This document shows positions 17,413-25,655 of a stretch of DNA of 64,000 nt, piece after piece. The stretch is from JBAZOJ01 sp041648755 (GTDB lineage Bacteria; Planctomycetota; B143-G9). Within the stretch, counting starts at the first letter, position 1; each line of letters starts with the position of its first letter. Made by a program: the position numbers and the translations under genes. Location: contig JBAZOJ010000001.1 of assembly GCA_041648755.1 (NCBI GenBank), positions 1 to 64,000 of the forward strand, written 5' to 3'. A model generated the notes under the pieces. It did no database searches and was not told where the DNA came from. It worked only from the letters and a program-made list of their open reading frames with translations.

Positions 17413-19965
17413 ATGGAAAAACAGAAGTGGGGCGATTACGAGCTCCTCGGGACCATCGGAAAAGGTGCACAAGGCGTTGTTTACAAGGCGATGCAGCCAC
17501 TGCTTGCCAGAACAGTCGCCATCAAGGTGCTTCCCGCGTACTATGCGGGTGACGATTCGTTTGTAACCCGCTTTCAGCGGGAGGCGCAGAACATCGCGCG
17601 CCTAAGCCATCCGAACATCGTTCAGGTCTATGACATGAACAAGTTCGAAGGCACGTACTACTACGTGATGGAGTACATCGAGGGAGAAGACCTTGGCAAG
17701 ATGATGAAGCGCGGGGTCCAGTTCTCGTGGGAACAGATTATCGACATCATCAAGCAGGTCGCTTCGGCACTGGAGGCGGCCGCCGAACAGAACATGGTCC
17801 ATCGGGACATTAAGCCCGAGAACATAATGATCACCCTGAAAGGGCAAGTCAAAGTTGCTGACTTCGGCCTTGCCAAGATCACGGGCAGCGATGCGAACGC
17901 CACAAAGTCCGGGATTATTCTTGGAACGGTCAACTATATGCCCCCTGAGCAGGCCAAGGGCGGCGAATGCGACGTCCGGTCGGATCTGTATTCTCTTGGC
18001 GTGGTCATGTTCAGGATGCTTACCGGTGAGTTGCCGTTCAATGGCGAGAACATTCACACCGTTCTCTACAAGCACATCAACGAGCAGCCGCCGAACCCCA
18101 GGACGATCAATCCTGCGGTTCCGGAGCATCTATCGAACATTTGCCTCAAACTCCTCAATAAGGAACCGGAGAGAAGATTCCAGCGTCCTGTAGAGCTAAT
18201 GCATGTTCTTGACGCGGTGTTGGGAGCATCATCCGGATCGCTTGCCGCTACGAGGACGATCGAAGTTGGAGGGCTTCCCGCCGAGACCAGCTTGAGATCA
18301 CAGAGCATCTCCAATCTCGGGCCTGATGGTCCCACAATCACACTGAGACCTGATGCAAAGGGTGCAGGGCCGCAAAGAAGGAAAGCTCCAGTGGCGATTG
18401 TCGCCACGCTTGGAGTGTTGGTGCTCCTCCTCGTAGTATTTGGAGCCGAAAGGCTCTTCCTTGGGGGGAGTGTAACAAACAAGCTGTTCCCGTTCCTGGC
18501 AGGTTCAGGCACCTCCGTTTCTCCTTCTCCGTCCCCGAGTGCGCCAAAAACCGAGTACATCGTAAAATTTGCCATCAGTCCCTCCGAGGCTACTGTTGAA
18601 GTCCAACAAGGCCCTGAATCGAGAGAGCTTCTTCCCAAAGCATCCGCTGACGGCACGACTACCCATTCCTTCGCTCCGGGAACCTATCAGATCGCGGCAT
18701 TCTGTGATGGATATATACCTTCCGGAGAGACAGTATTTGTCGTCAAGCCCGATGGCACGGTGATTCCAGAAGAAGTGGCCGTTAGCCTTAAGCCGACTCC
18801 CGAGCGTGAAGCGGAACTCGCAGTTTCTGCGAAGCTCAAGAATCTGCTGGGTCCGGATGCACTCCTTGAGTATCTCCCTGAACTGGAGAAGCAAGCCCTG
18901 GCATTTCCGGGCAACGCTGTAATCAAGCAAGGTCTTGAGGCCACTCAGAACAAGCTCAAGGAACATGCATCTTCTCTTTGCACTCAGGCTCGTGACCTCA
19001 TGAACACCCAGGCGGAGATGCTTGAGAACGCATCTCTTGAGTCCCTTGAGAAGATCAGCCTGTCGAGGGATGAAGAACTGCTCAAGGAAAGCCTGAAATT
19101 CTGGCAGTCTGATGAAGCCAAAAAGACGCAGGAAAGTCTCGGAATCCTGCGCGAGGCAATATCGGAGTATGTCTCGCTGGCAAAACTGGAAAAAGCCAAC
19201 GAGGGCGTTCCGGCGCAACTCCCTGACATCATTGCCAAGTACAGCGCATTCATCGAAAAGTACGGTCAGACGTTGGCCTCTCCCCTTGTCTCCATGGCTG
19301 CTCAGCGAAAAGTGCAGCTTGGAGGGAAGATGTCAAACAGGGAGAAATATGAAGCGTGGCTTCTTGGCGTCAAGAACTACGTTGACGAGGTCAAGAAAGC
19401 CATCGCTCTTCCAGACTTCGAGGTCGCGCAGAAGTTTCTCGAAAAGGCGAAGCAGGAACTCGCGAACCAACCTGCGGATGTGAAACTGCAGCCTGACGAT
19501 GAACTCATCAAGACATCCAAGGCTCTGTCTGACGAAGTGAATACTGCCCTTCCACCTGTCGTGGCGAAGGGATTGCGGAACCGCGACAAAGAAGTGTGGC
19601 CCGTTATTGAGCAGTTCACTGAAGCTATGAAGAAGAGAGATTTGACGGTTCTCGCTGAGTTGCTCTCCGCGTCGCAGGAAAAGGAGAAGTACCTTTCTGA
19701 ACTGAAGGATTTCCTTGCCTATAGCGAGATCTCAACGGCAGGCGTGCAGCGCAAGCCTCAAGGGGTCTGCAAGGTCGAGAATGACATGGCTGAGTACCAG
19801 TTGGTGTGGAGCATTGACCTGAGGATTTCTGCCCTCGGAGCCCAGGAGACTGCAATGACGGAACGTGTCGAACTGGTCGTCAAGCTGAAATTCGTCGACA
19901 AGACATGGAGAATTGACAGCCTTGCCGTAACTGGCGCGTGGTCGGACATTAAGGAGAACAAATGA
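17413..19965 (+). CDS. Transmembrane Hanks-type Ser/Thr kinase with PEGA-like sensor
   Basis: An 850-aa kinase. The catalytic domain (9-275) is complete: glycine loop IGKGAQGVV, lysine K38 in AIKVL, HRDIKPEN with D132, DFGLA with D150, and the PPEQ activation-segment motif. A single membrane helix lies at about 326-347. The outer part begins with a PEGA-like beta domain (about 375-460). Roughly 390 residues of mostly helical sequence follow, with no recognised family. It should phosphorylate Ser/Thr on cytoplasmic partners in response to an envelope signal. The FHA activator at 3448 and the PP2C at 43420 are plausible circuit partners. The stop overlaps the next start by 4 bp. Confidence 0.93.
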   Translation: MEKQKWGDYELLGTIGKGAQGVVYKAMQPLLARTVAIKVLPAYYAGDDSFVTRFQREAQNIARLSHPNIVQVYDMNKFEGTYYYVMEYIEGEDLGKMMKRGVQFSWEQIIDIIKQVASALEAAAEQNMVHRDIKPENIMITLKGQVKVADFGLAKITGSDANATKSGIILGTVNYMPPEQAKGGECDVRSDLYSLGVVMFRMLTGELPFNGENIHTVLYKHINEQPPNPRTINPAVPEHLSNICLKLLNKEPERRFQRPVELMHVLDAVLGASSGSLAATRTIEVGGLPAETSLRSQSISNLGPDGPTITLRPDAKGAGPQRRKAPVAIVATLGVLVLLLVVFGAERLFLGGSVTNKLFPFLAGSGTSVSPSPSPSAPKTEYIVKFAISPSEATVEVQQGPESRELLPKASADGTTTHSFAPGTYQIAAFCDGYIPSGETVFVVKPDGTVIPEEVAVSLKPTPEREAELAVSAKLKNLLGPDALLEYLPELEKQALAFPGNAVIKQGLEATQNKLKEHASSLCTQARDLMNTQAEMLENASLESLEKISLSRDEELLKESLKFWQSDEAKKTQESLGILREAISEYVSLAKLEKANEGVPAQLPDIIAKYSAFIEKYGQTLASPLVSMAAQRKVQLGGKMSNREKYEAWLLGVKNYVDEVKKAIALPDFEVAQKFLEKAKQELANQPADVKLQPDDELIKTSKALSDEVNTALPPVVAKGLRNRDKEVWPVIEQFTEAMKKRDLTVLAELLSASQEKEKYLSELKDFLAYSEISTAGVQRKPQGVCKVENDMAEYQLVWSIDLRISALGAQETAMTERVELVVKLKFVDKTWRIDSLAVTGAWSDIKENK

Positions 19966-22271
19966 GCGGTCTGCCCTATGCACTTTCACGGTATGTCTGT
20001 GTCGCTGCTATTGCCTCTGTTCTACTGGCTGGCACAATCTTTCGGCCTTCAGCCTTTGCCGCAGGAACCCTTGAAGCAATGGTCTCCGCGGCGAATCCGG
20101 ACGCGGCTACGGCAACGATAGACGCAGGGAAGGAAAAAGGAGTCGAAGTCGGCGACAGGTTCTACGTGTTTGGGATAGAGTCATTTGTCGTTCTGCCCTT
20201 TTCCGGGGGCCGCAGACTTCTGGAGCGCAAAGAGGCCGTTGCCACTCTTGTTATCGAGCGAGTTGACAGAGACCAGGCTTCCGGCGTGATCCGCCTGACA
20301 AAGCCTGAATACAAGAAGCTGCTGACCACAGGATGTCTTGCCAGGAGGATCGAGTCGAATCTCGGAGTCAATCGTCCACCGTCGATTGCCGGTCTGAAGT
20401 TGTCATCCACAAACATCTATCGCGGTGGCGTGTACACGGCGACGATCGAGTATTCTGACCCGAATGGGGACGTTCCCTTATTTGGATGGGAAGCCACAAA
20501 TGCGGTCTGCAATTCCCCCTCGACGCATATTCCCCGCAACACGATCTACATCCCTATGAATACCAGTGCAGACAAGATATCGATAAAGGTTACCGCGGAC
20601 GATTTCGGCGAGAATGGCCGCACGACCGCCACCTACGATTTTCCCTTCATGCAACTGACAGGAGAGCAGTACAGGGATTCCCAATTTGTTGACTATCGCA
20701 GATACTCCGAATCGGTCTTGGGAGAGCGGTTCAGCTTGGATGACGTCGGTTCCCTTGCGGATGGTCGTATTGCCCTTCTGGATTTCCGTCGGCAGCGCGC
20801 AATCTTCATCTTCGATGAGCGCATGAGGCTCGTCCGAAAGGTTGATGGTCAGAACAAGGCCATTAACTTCACCACAGTTGGCAGCAACATCTTTCTGCTT
20901 GAGCGGCAGGGAGTTACCGTGCTGAATTCCAGCGGCGAGAAGCTATCGGGCTTCTTCTACGATAACGCCGACTTGACGAGTTATGTCGCAGAGCCAACGA
21001 GTCTCGCGGTGAGAAGCAACGGCGAAGTGATTGTGATCGATGGGAAAAGCAAGCAACTGAAAGTGTTCGATTCCGCCGGCCAGTATCGGTCCGCCTTTGG
21101 CGTAGCCGGGCAGGGCGTCGGCGGGTTCCTTCAGCCGGTTGCGGTTGTCGAGGACAAGTTCAGCACTACCTACGTACTTGATGCCCAGAGGAAGGACATC
21201 CAGCTCTTCAACAAGGACTTCACGTCTTCTGCCAAGGCAATTGCTGTCTCCGAAGTCGACCTTCCCACAGACATGGACTACGATGCCAATAGTCATTCTC
21301 TGAGTATTCTCGGAGCAAGGGGAACCGTGCTGGTTGTCTCTCTTGATGATACTACAAAGCGTAAGACCTACGAGTTTGCCGGGGGAACCAGCCGCTGCTT
21401 TGATCGCACCCCTGCCGATGTGTACTTTGTGGCGACAGACTTTGATGCAGGCCCAATTCTGCAAAGATACATCCCCGGCAAAGGCAGGTCTCTATACAGT
21501 GACGACAATTTCGCCGGCATTACCACTTTTGATGCCGATCTCGAAGGCAATCTCTATACGGTCTCCAAGAACTTCGAACAAGGCTTGGTCAGGATCCTCG
21601 ACAGGGACGGATGGCTGACAGGCTCTCTTGTGAACCGAGGCAGCGACGACAAGAGCGTTCGTGATGCGACGAAGATGAGGGTCTCGCCGACAGGAGGAGT
21701 GGTCTTCGTACTTGACGGAGACGCCCGGGTGAACCAGTACTCTCCAAACGGAGTCTACGTGCGGACGTACACCTTCGAGGAAGCTTCAGACATTGCGGTT
21801 GACTATGCAGGCATGCTCTATGTACTGACGAGTCGTCTCGGAGAAGTCTACCGGTGCTCCGAAGGAAACAAACAGCAACTCTTCCGCAGTGAAGATCGCG
21901 GAACTTCGCGCAAGTACATGTATCTGGACGTGAGCCCGGACGGAAAGACCATCTACATTGGCGATGTGCGAAACAACATCGTCCTGCGAAGGAGCGGGGC
22001 GGGCTACCCAGAGACAGAACTGGTCCAAGCCGGTCCTTTCAAGAAGCTCATAGGCCTGCGGTGCAACGCGCAGGGGGTTGTCTTCATCCTTGATGGAAGC
22101 AGAGGAGCTGTAAACGCCTTTCTGAGCACGGAGACTGCTCTGGCCCAAGGTGCCATGACGCCCGTCGACAATGCCCAGACTTTTGCGGTGAACGGCATGG
22201 GCGAACTGGCCGTTCAGACGAAGACCGAGATTCGAATTCTTCGGCCTTCGATTCTCAACTATGAGAAATAG
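19962..22271 (+). CDS. Secreted NHL/six-bladed propeller protein coupled to the kinase
   Basis: A 769-aa exported protein; its ATG overlaps the kinase stop (ATGA). After a signal peptide (about 1-34) comes a small beta domain whose GKEKGVEVGDRFYV pattern recalls the GxVxVGDxF fold of FlgT-like or SH3-like domains. An Ig-like segment (about 135-230) follows, then a long run of NHL-type blades (LAVRSNGEVIVID, VAVVEDKFSTTYVLD, MLYVLTSR). No catalytic residues are seen. Coupling to a membrane kinase suggests it binds the signal or the kinase's outer domain. The 3' end overlaps pdxA by 11 bp. Confidence 0.85.
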   Translation: MSGLPYALSRYVCVAAIASVLLAGTIFRPSAFAAGTLEAMVSAANPDAATATIDAGKEKGVEVGDRFYVFGIESFVVLPFSGGRRLLERKEAVATLVIERVDRDQASGVIRLTKPEYKKLLTTGCLARRIESNLGVNRPPSIAGLKLSSTNIYRGGVYTATIEYSDPNGDVPLFGWEATNAVCNSPSTHIPRNTIYIPMNTSADKISIKVTADDFGENGRTTATYDFPFMQLTGEQYRDSQFVDYRRYSESVLGERFSLDDVGSLADGRIALLDFRRQRAIFIFDERMRLVRKVDGQNKAINFTTVGSNIFLLERQGVTVLNSSGEKLSGFFYDNADLTSYVAEPTSLAVRSNGEVIVIDGKSKQLKVFDSAGQYRSAFGVAGQGVGGFLQPVAVVEDKFSTTYVLDAQRKDIQLFNKDFTSSAKAIAVSEVDLPTDMDYDANSHSLSILGARGTVLVVSLDDTTKRKTYEFAGGTSRCFDRTPADVYFVATDFDAGPILQRYIPGKGRSLYSDDNFAGITTFDADLEGNLYTVSKNFEQGLVRILDRDGWLTGSLVNRGSDDKSVRDATKMRVSPTGGVVFVLDGDARVNQYSPNGVYVRTYTFEEASDIAVDYAGMLYVLTSRLGEVYRCSEGNKQQLFRSEDRGTSRKYMYLDVSPDGKTIYIGDVRNNIVLRRSGAGYPETELVQAGPFKKLIGLRCNAQGVVFILDGSRGAVNAFLSTETALAQGAMTPVDNAQTFAVNGMGELAVQTKTEIRILRPSILNYEK

Positions 22272-23271
22272 CTCGCCCACCGGATCTCGCCGGATTGCAG
22301 TAACACTGGGGGATCCAGGCGGGATAGGCCCTGAAGTAGTTGTCCGGGCACTTGCCGATGACTCACTCAGAATGTCATCCAAATGGGTGCTGATTGGACC
22401 GGAAAAGGCCTTCCGCCGTGCCTTGAGGGGCACAAAAGTGGAACTCTCGTACACCGTTTACTCGAAGGTACTTCCGGATATCGGGGATTCCGAGGAAATA
22501 GTGCTTCTGGATCCCTCTCTTGCCGAGCCGATTCCCGAGCTTGGTGCTTCGTCAAGGAATGGAGGGTTGTGGGCCGCGACCTCAATCGAGTGTGCCGTCG
22601 ACCTCGCCCTTAGAGGAGTTGCCCAAGCCCTGACAACTGCTCCAATCTCCAAAACGAATCTTGCAGCCAGCGGGCGCAACTATCCCGGCCACACCGAGAT
22701 GCTGGCCGCTTTGTGCGGCGTCAAGTATCCGCTCATGCTCCTGGTCTCCGGCTCAATGCGGGTAGCGCTTTTTACTCGACACATCTCACTTAGATCTGTG
22801 TTTCGCAATCTCAAACAGCGGTCGCTGATAGATACTATCGAGCTTGTCTCACGCGAGCTTGGGGTCGAATTCGGGATATCGAATCCGAGGATTGCCGTAC
22901 TTGCCTTGAACCCCCATTGTGGGGAAGGGGGACTCTTCGGAGTTGAGGAAATACGAGTCATTGGCCCGGCAGTCGCGAAGGCAGCCTCAAGAGGGATTAG
23001 CGCTTTTGGCCCCATATCTGCCGATACGGCCTTCACTCCGGAGAGTCTTGCCCGGTGCGACTGCATTCTCGCGATGTACCACGACCAAGGACTGGGGCCG
23101 TTCAAGGCGCTTGCGTTTCAGCATGGGGTAAATGTCACACTGAACCTGCCTTTCCCGCGGACCTCTCCTGATCACGGAACCGCTTTTGACAGGGCTCCGA
23201 GGTTCTCCGCAGACCCAACAAGCATGCGCGATGCGTTGCGACTGGCAATATCGTTTGTAGAGGGAAAATGA
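22261..23271 (+). CDS. pdxA: 4-hydroxythreonine-4-phosphate dehydrogenase
   Basis: A 336-aa PdxA-family NAD-dependent enzyme of the DXP-dependent pyridoxal 5'-phosphate pathway. It oxidises 4-phosphohydroxy-threonine, and the product condenses with DXP via PdxJ. The metal-ligand motifs are intact: NYPGHTE, NPHCGEGG and AMYHDQG. The N-terminal TLGDPGGIGPE signature is present. Length is normal. It lies between the propeller gene (11-bp overlap) and rsmA (4-bp overlap). pdxA-rsmA adjacency is common in proteobacteria, while linkage to a Ser/Thr kinase is not typical. SerC at 32.4 kb acts in the same pathway in many bacteria. Confidence 0.95.
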   Translation: MRNSSPTGSRRIAVTLGDPGGIGPEVVVRALADDSLRMSSKWVLIGPEKAFRRALRGTKVELSYTVYSKVLPDIGDSEEIVLLDPSLAEPIPELGASSRNGGLWAATSIECAVDLALRGVAQALTTAPISKTNLAASGRNYPGHTEMLAALCGVKYPLMLLVSGSMRVALFTRHISLRSVFRNLKQRSLIDTIELVSRELGVEFGISNPRIAVLALNPHCGEGGLFGVEEIRVIGPAVAKAASRGISAFGPISADTAFTPESLARCDCILAMYHDQGLGPFKALAFQHGVNVTLNLPFPRTSPDHGTAFDRAPRFSADPTSMRDALRLAISFVEGK

Positions 23272-24164
23272 GGATTACCCGCTGGCGCGAGTTGAAAGAC
23301 AGACTCCTGGCTGCAGGTTTCCGCCCGCGATCATCCTTGGGGCAGAACTTTCTCATGACTCCTCCAATCCTTCGTTCGATGGTCCAGAAAGCCGGCATCC
23401 TTCCGGGAGACAAAGTCCTCGAGATCGGGGTGGGAGCAGGTTCACTGACCTCTTTTTTGCTGGATGCAGGCGCGGAAGTACTGGGAGTCGAGATTGATGA
23501 AAGGCTGGCGCGCATCGCCGAGGATAACTGCGATTTCGCACGATCCAGATTGAACCTGCTGAAAATGGATGCACTCGACAAAGGGAAGATACTCAGCCCT
23601 GAACTTGGTGAGGCAATTAGAAGTTTCGCCGGGGCGCGTCGCTATAAGCTTGTTGCCAACTTGCCATACAGCATCTCAACGCCCATTTTCTGCGAGTTGA
23701 TGAAAACACCCATGCGACCAGTTGCTGCTGTTGTGCTCGTTCAGGAAGACTTCGCGCAACGCGTTTGCGCTCCTTCAGGCACACATGAGTTCTCCCCAAT
23801 CTCTGTCTTCAGTTCGGTGTTCGGCGAAGCCAAGATTGTCAGACGAGTTCAGCCGGGCGAGTTCTGGCCGGTACCCGGGGTCACTTCTGCTGTTCTGGCT
23901 TGGCGCGAAAATGAAGCCCCCCCACGGTTCATCGATGAGGATTTCTTTTTTGACCTGGTAAACACGATGTTCAGGTACCGAAGAAAGAACATCGCTAACG
24001 CCCTGAAGAACGCCAGGAAAGCAGGTTGGCAAGCAGACGTGGATGTTGAGGCCCTCCTTGTAAGCGCCGGAATCAATCCCCGATTCCGTGCTGAGCAGCT
24101 TGACCCAAGTCAGTTTATATCTCTCTACGCTCTCGCATTGAAGGCGTCTGCCAATACAGTCTAA
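23268..24164 (+). CDS. rsmA: 16S rRNA (adenine1518/1519-N6) dimethyltransferase
   Basis: A 298-aa RsmA/KsgA enzyme that dimethylates two adenosines in helix 45 of 16S rRNA during late 30S maturation. Motifs: QNFL near the N-terminus, the SAM-binding segment EIGVGAGSLT, and the catalytic NLPYSIST. The C-terminal helical domain is complete. A GAGGGAAA site lies in the end of pdxA and the ATG overlaps its stop. Confidence 0.96.
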   Translation: MRITRWRELKDRLLAAGFRPRSSLGQNFLMTPPILRSMVQKAGILPGDKVLEIGVGAGSLTSFLLDAGAEVLGVEIDERLARIAEDNCDFARSRLNLLKMDALDKGKILSPELGEAIRSFAGARRYKLVANLPYSISTPIFCELMKTPMRPVAAVVLVQEDFAQRVCAPSGTHEFSPISVFSSVFGEAKIVRRVQPGEFWPVPGVTSAVLAWRENEAPPRFIDEDFFFDLVNTMFRYRRKNIANALKNARKAGWQADVDVEALLVSAGINPRFRAEQLDPSQFISLYALALKASANTV

Positions 24165-24334
24165 ATGCCTGCAGCTTGCTTACTGCCTGGGCAAACGTAT
24201 CCGAGCGATGCAGGCCCCTCCGCATAGCCCTGGCCCGGGGATTACAGGATGTGTCCCGGGAAATTCAATCGTCTCGCCTGTACGCGACATGCCCGCAAGT
24301 CTGTCTTCACGCGATTAGCAGGCGGATGTACTTA
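24165..24334. other. Convergent intergenic gap, no gene seen
   Basis: About 170 bp between rsmA and spoVG. It contains a 7-bp inverted repeat GCCTGCA...TGCAGGC (24168-24220 region) and two copies of the self-complementary CCCGGG that could pair. Neither is followed by a T-tract. I found no tRNA, SRP RNA or coding sequence here. Confidence 0.4.
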
Positions 24335-24760
24335 TCACTCAGGCCCGGCATCCGTGTAGTCGTGAGTCGGTCGATAGCCGGCTTCCTTGGAGCGCGCCGA
24401 TTCACGCTCGTATGCCTCAACAACCATCTTCTGCAGGCGCTCGCGTGCGGCGGTGTTAATTGGGTGAGCGATGTCTGCATGGAGACGCGCCCGACCTCTC
24501 TCATCCATTGGTATCTTCCGCTCGGGGAGTTTCAGGCCGCATTCGGAGCAATAGTTGCTGCGAAGGTGGTTCTTTGTGTGGCATCTCGGACAATGATCGG
24601 TCAGTTTTCGTGAGGGCATGGCGACGAAGTAGCCGTTGTTGCCCTGGATGACCTTCAGATCGCGCACCACAAACTCATTTTCGAACGTCACGGACGCGAA
24701 GGCAAGCAGCTTGTCATGATGTCCCTCCACTAGCTTGATCTTGACCTCACTGATGTTCAT
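24335..24760 (-). CDS. spoVG: SpoVG family nucleic-acid-binding regulator with zinc ribbon
   Basis: A 141-aa product from an internal ATG within the ispE frame, preceded by AAAGGAG at ideal spacing. The SpoVG core is clear: MNISEVKIKL, EFVVRDLKVI, GNNGYFVAMPS and the C-terminal helix starting DIAHPINTAAR. Between them an insert carries CPRC (C57, C60) and CSEC (C71, C74), a zinc-ribbon pattern absent from the Bacillus protein. SpoVG proteins bind DNA or RNA and affect septation or gene expression; the ribbon may change specificity. Whether the cell makes the fusion, the free form or both cannot be told from sequence. Confidence 0.88.
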   Translation of the reverse strand: MNISEVKIKLVEGHHDKLLAFASVTFENEFVVRDLKVIQGNNGYFVAMPSRKLTDHCPRCHTKNHLRSNYCSECGLKLPERKIPMDERGRARLHADIAHPINTAARERLQKMVVEAYERESARSKEAGYRPTHDYTDAGPE

Positions 24761-25654
24761 GGGGCTCCTTTCAGCAAAGAGGTCAGCAGTCGTAGTGAAT
24801 GGTGACGCCAAGTAGGCGGCGGTGTTTGCAGTTGAGGGTATCCTCGCAATGAGCGATTGCCCGTCTTGCTCGGATTGTGTCAAGCAGAAAAAAGCGCATC
24901 CGCTTCCAGTCATCGTCCAGGAAGATCCAGGGAGCATTTCCACATATCTGCGAAGCTCGGGTGAGATGAATTGAGCAGCCAGGGATAGACCATTGTGAAG
25001 CGGAGCAGTGGATGCACGCGCAAACTCGCTGAGGAATTCTCTGGCGTCGCGATATCGGGATGGCATCCTGTTCGCAGACCAAGCCCCATAGACACTCGCT
25101 GTACTCAAGTGGAGCGGAGGGACTGCAATCACGACCCAGGGGATATGATCGAGAGCGTCCCGAACAGGGTGAACAATCTCACCTCTGCCCGTGCAGATTG
25201 CCGGAGCGGATTGCAGAAAAAAGGGAACATCACTTCCCAGGCTTTCGGCGACATGTTGAATGACAGGCCTTGAAACACGAGCGATGACGGAGAGCGCCAG
25301 CCCCTTCAGTACTGCTGCGGCATCACTGCTTCCCCCGCCCAAACCTGCACCCAATGGGATGCGCTTCTCGACATGAATGGAGACATCCCTCCGGAGGCCA
25401 GTTCTCTTGCGAACATCCTCGACAGCGCGCCAACAGAGGTTTTCCTCCTGTGGGAAGCCCAAAGGAATGCCTGTCGATGTTACACTCGTGGTGTCGTTTT
25501 CAGCGTCATGGACACTGATAACGACTTCATCGCACAAGGAAACCTGTACCATCACGGTTTCAATTTCATGATACCCATCTTCACGCTTACCCTTGACGTC
25601 AAGAAAGATGTTGAGTTTTGCAGGGGCTTGAAGATGGATGGTCTCGGGAGTCAT
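24335..25654 (-). CDS. ispE: IspE-SpoVG in-frame fusion
   Basis: One open frame of 439 codons joins two normally separate proteins. Residues 1-298 are IspE, the GHMP kinase that phosphorylates CDP-methylerythritol in the MEP isoprenoid pathway: APAKLNIFL, the ATP-binding PLGAGLGGGSSDAAA at about 100-114, and the third GHMP motif MTGSGCAFF near 248. Residues 299-439 are a complete SpoVG. No stop codon separates them, but an AAAGGAG site sits just before the SpoVG ATG at 24760, so free SpoVG is probably also made. In many bacteria ispE and spoVG are neighbours. The ATG is 1 nt after the stop of the M15 peptidase gene, implying coupling. Confidence 0.9.
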   Translation of the reverse strand: MTPETIHLQAPAKLNIFLDVKGKREDGYHEIETVMVQVSLCDEVVISVHDAENDTTSVTSTGIPLGFPQEENLCWRAVEDVRKRTGLRRDVSIHVEKRIPLGAGLGGGSSDAAAVLKGLALSVIARVSRPVIQHVAESLGSDVPFFLQSAPAICTGRGEIVHPVRDALDHIPWVVIAVPPLHLSTASVYGAWSANRMPSRYRDAREFLSEFARASTAPLHNGLSLAAQFISPELRRYVEMLPGSSWTMTGSGCAFFCLTQSEQDGQSLIARIPSTANTAAYLASPFTTTADLFAERSPMNISEVKIKLVEGHHDKLLAFASVTFENEFVVRDLKVIQGNNGYFVAMPSRKLTDHCPRCHTKNHLRSNYCSECGLKLPERKIPMDERGRARLHADIAHPINTAARERLQKMVVEAYERESARSKEAGYRPTHDYTDAGPE

Positions 25655-25655
25655 A

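Noticed and set aside
24165..24334. tRNA or small structured RNA in the rsmA-spoVG gap
   Set aside because: The inverted repeats do not form a cloverleaf or the SRP core; no T-tract follows them.
24176..24613. Plus-strand open frame over the spoVG 3' end
   Set aside because: Shadow of spoVG, which has clear family motifs on the minus strand.
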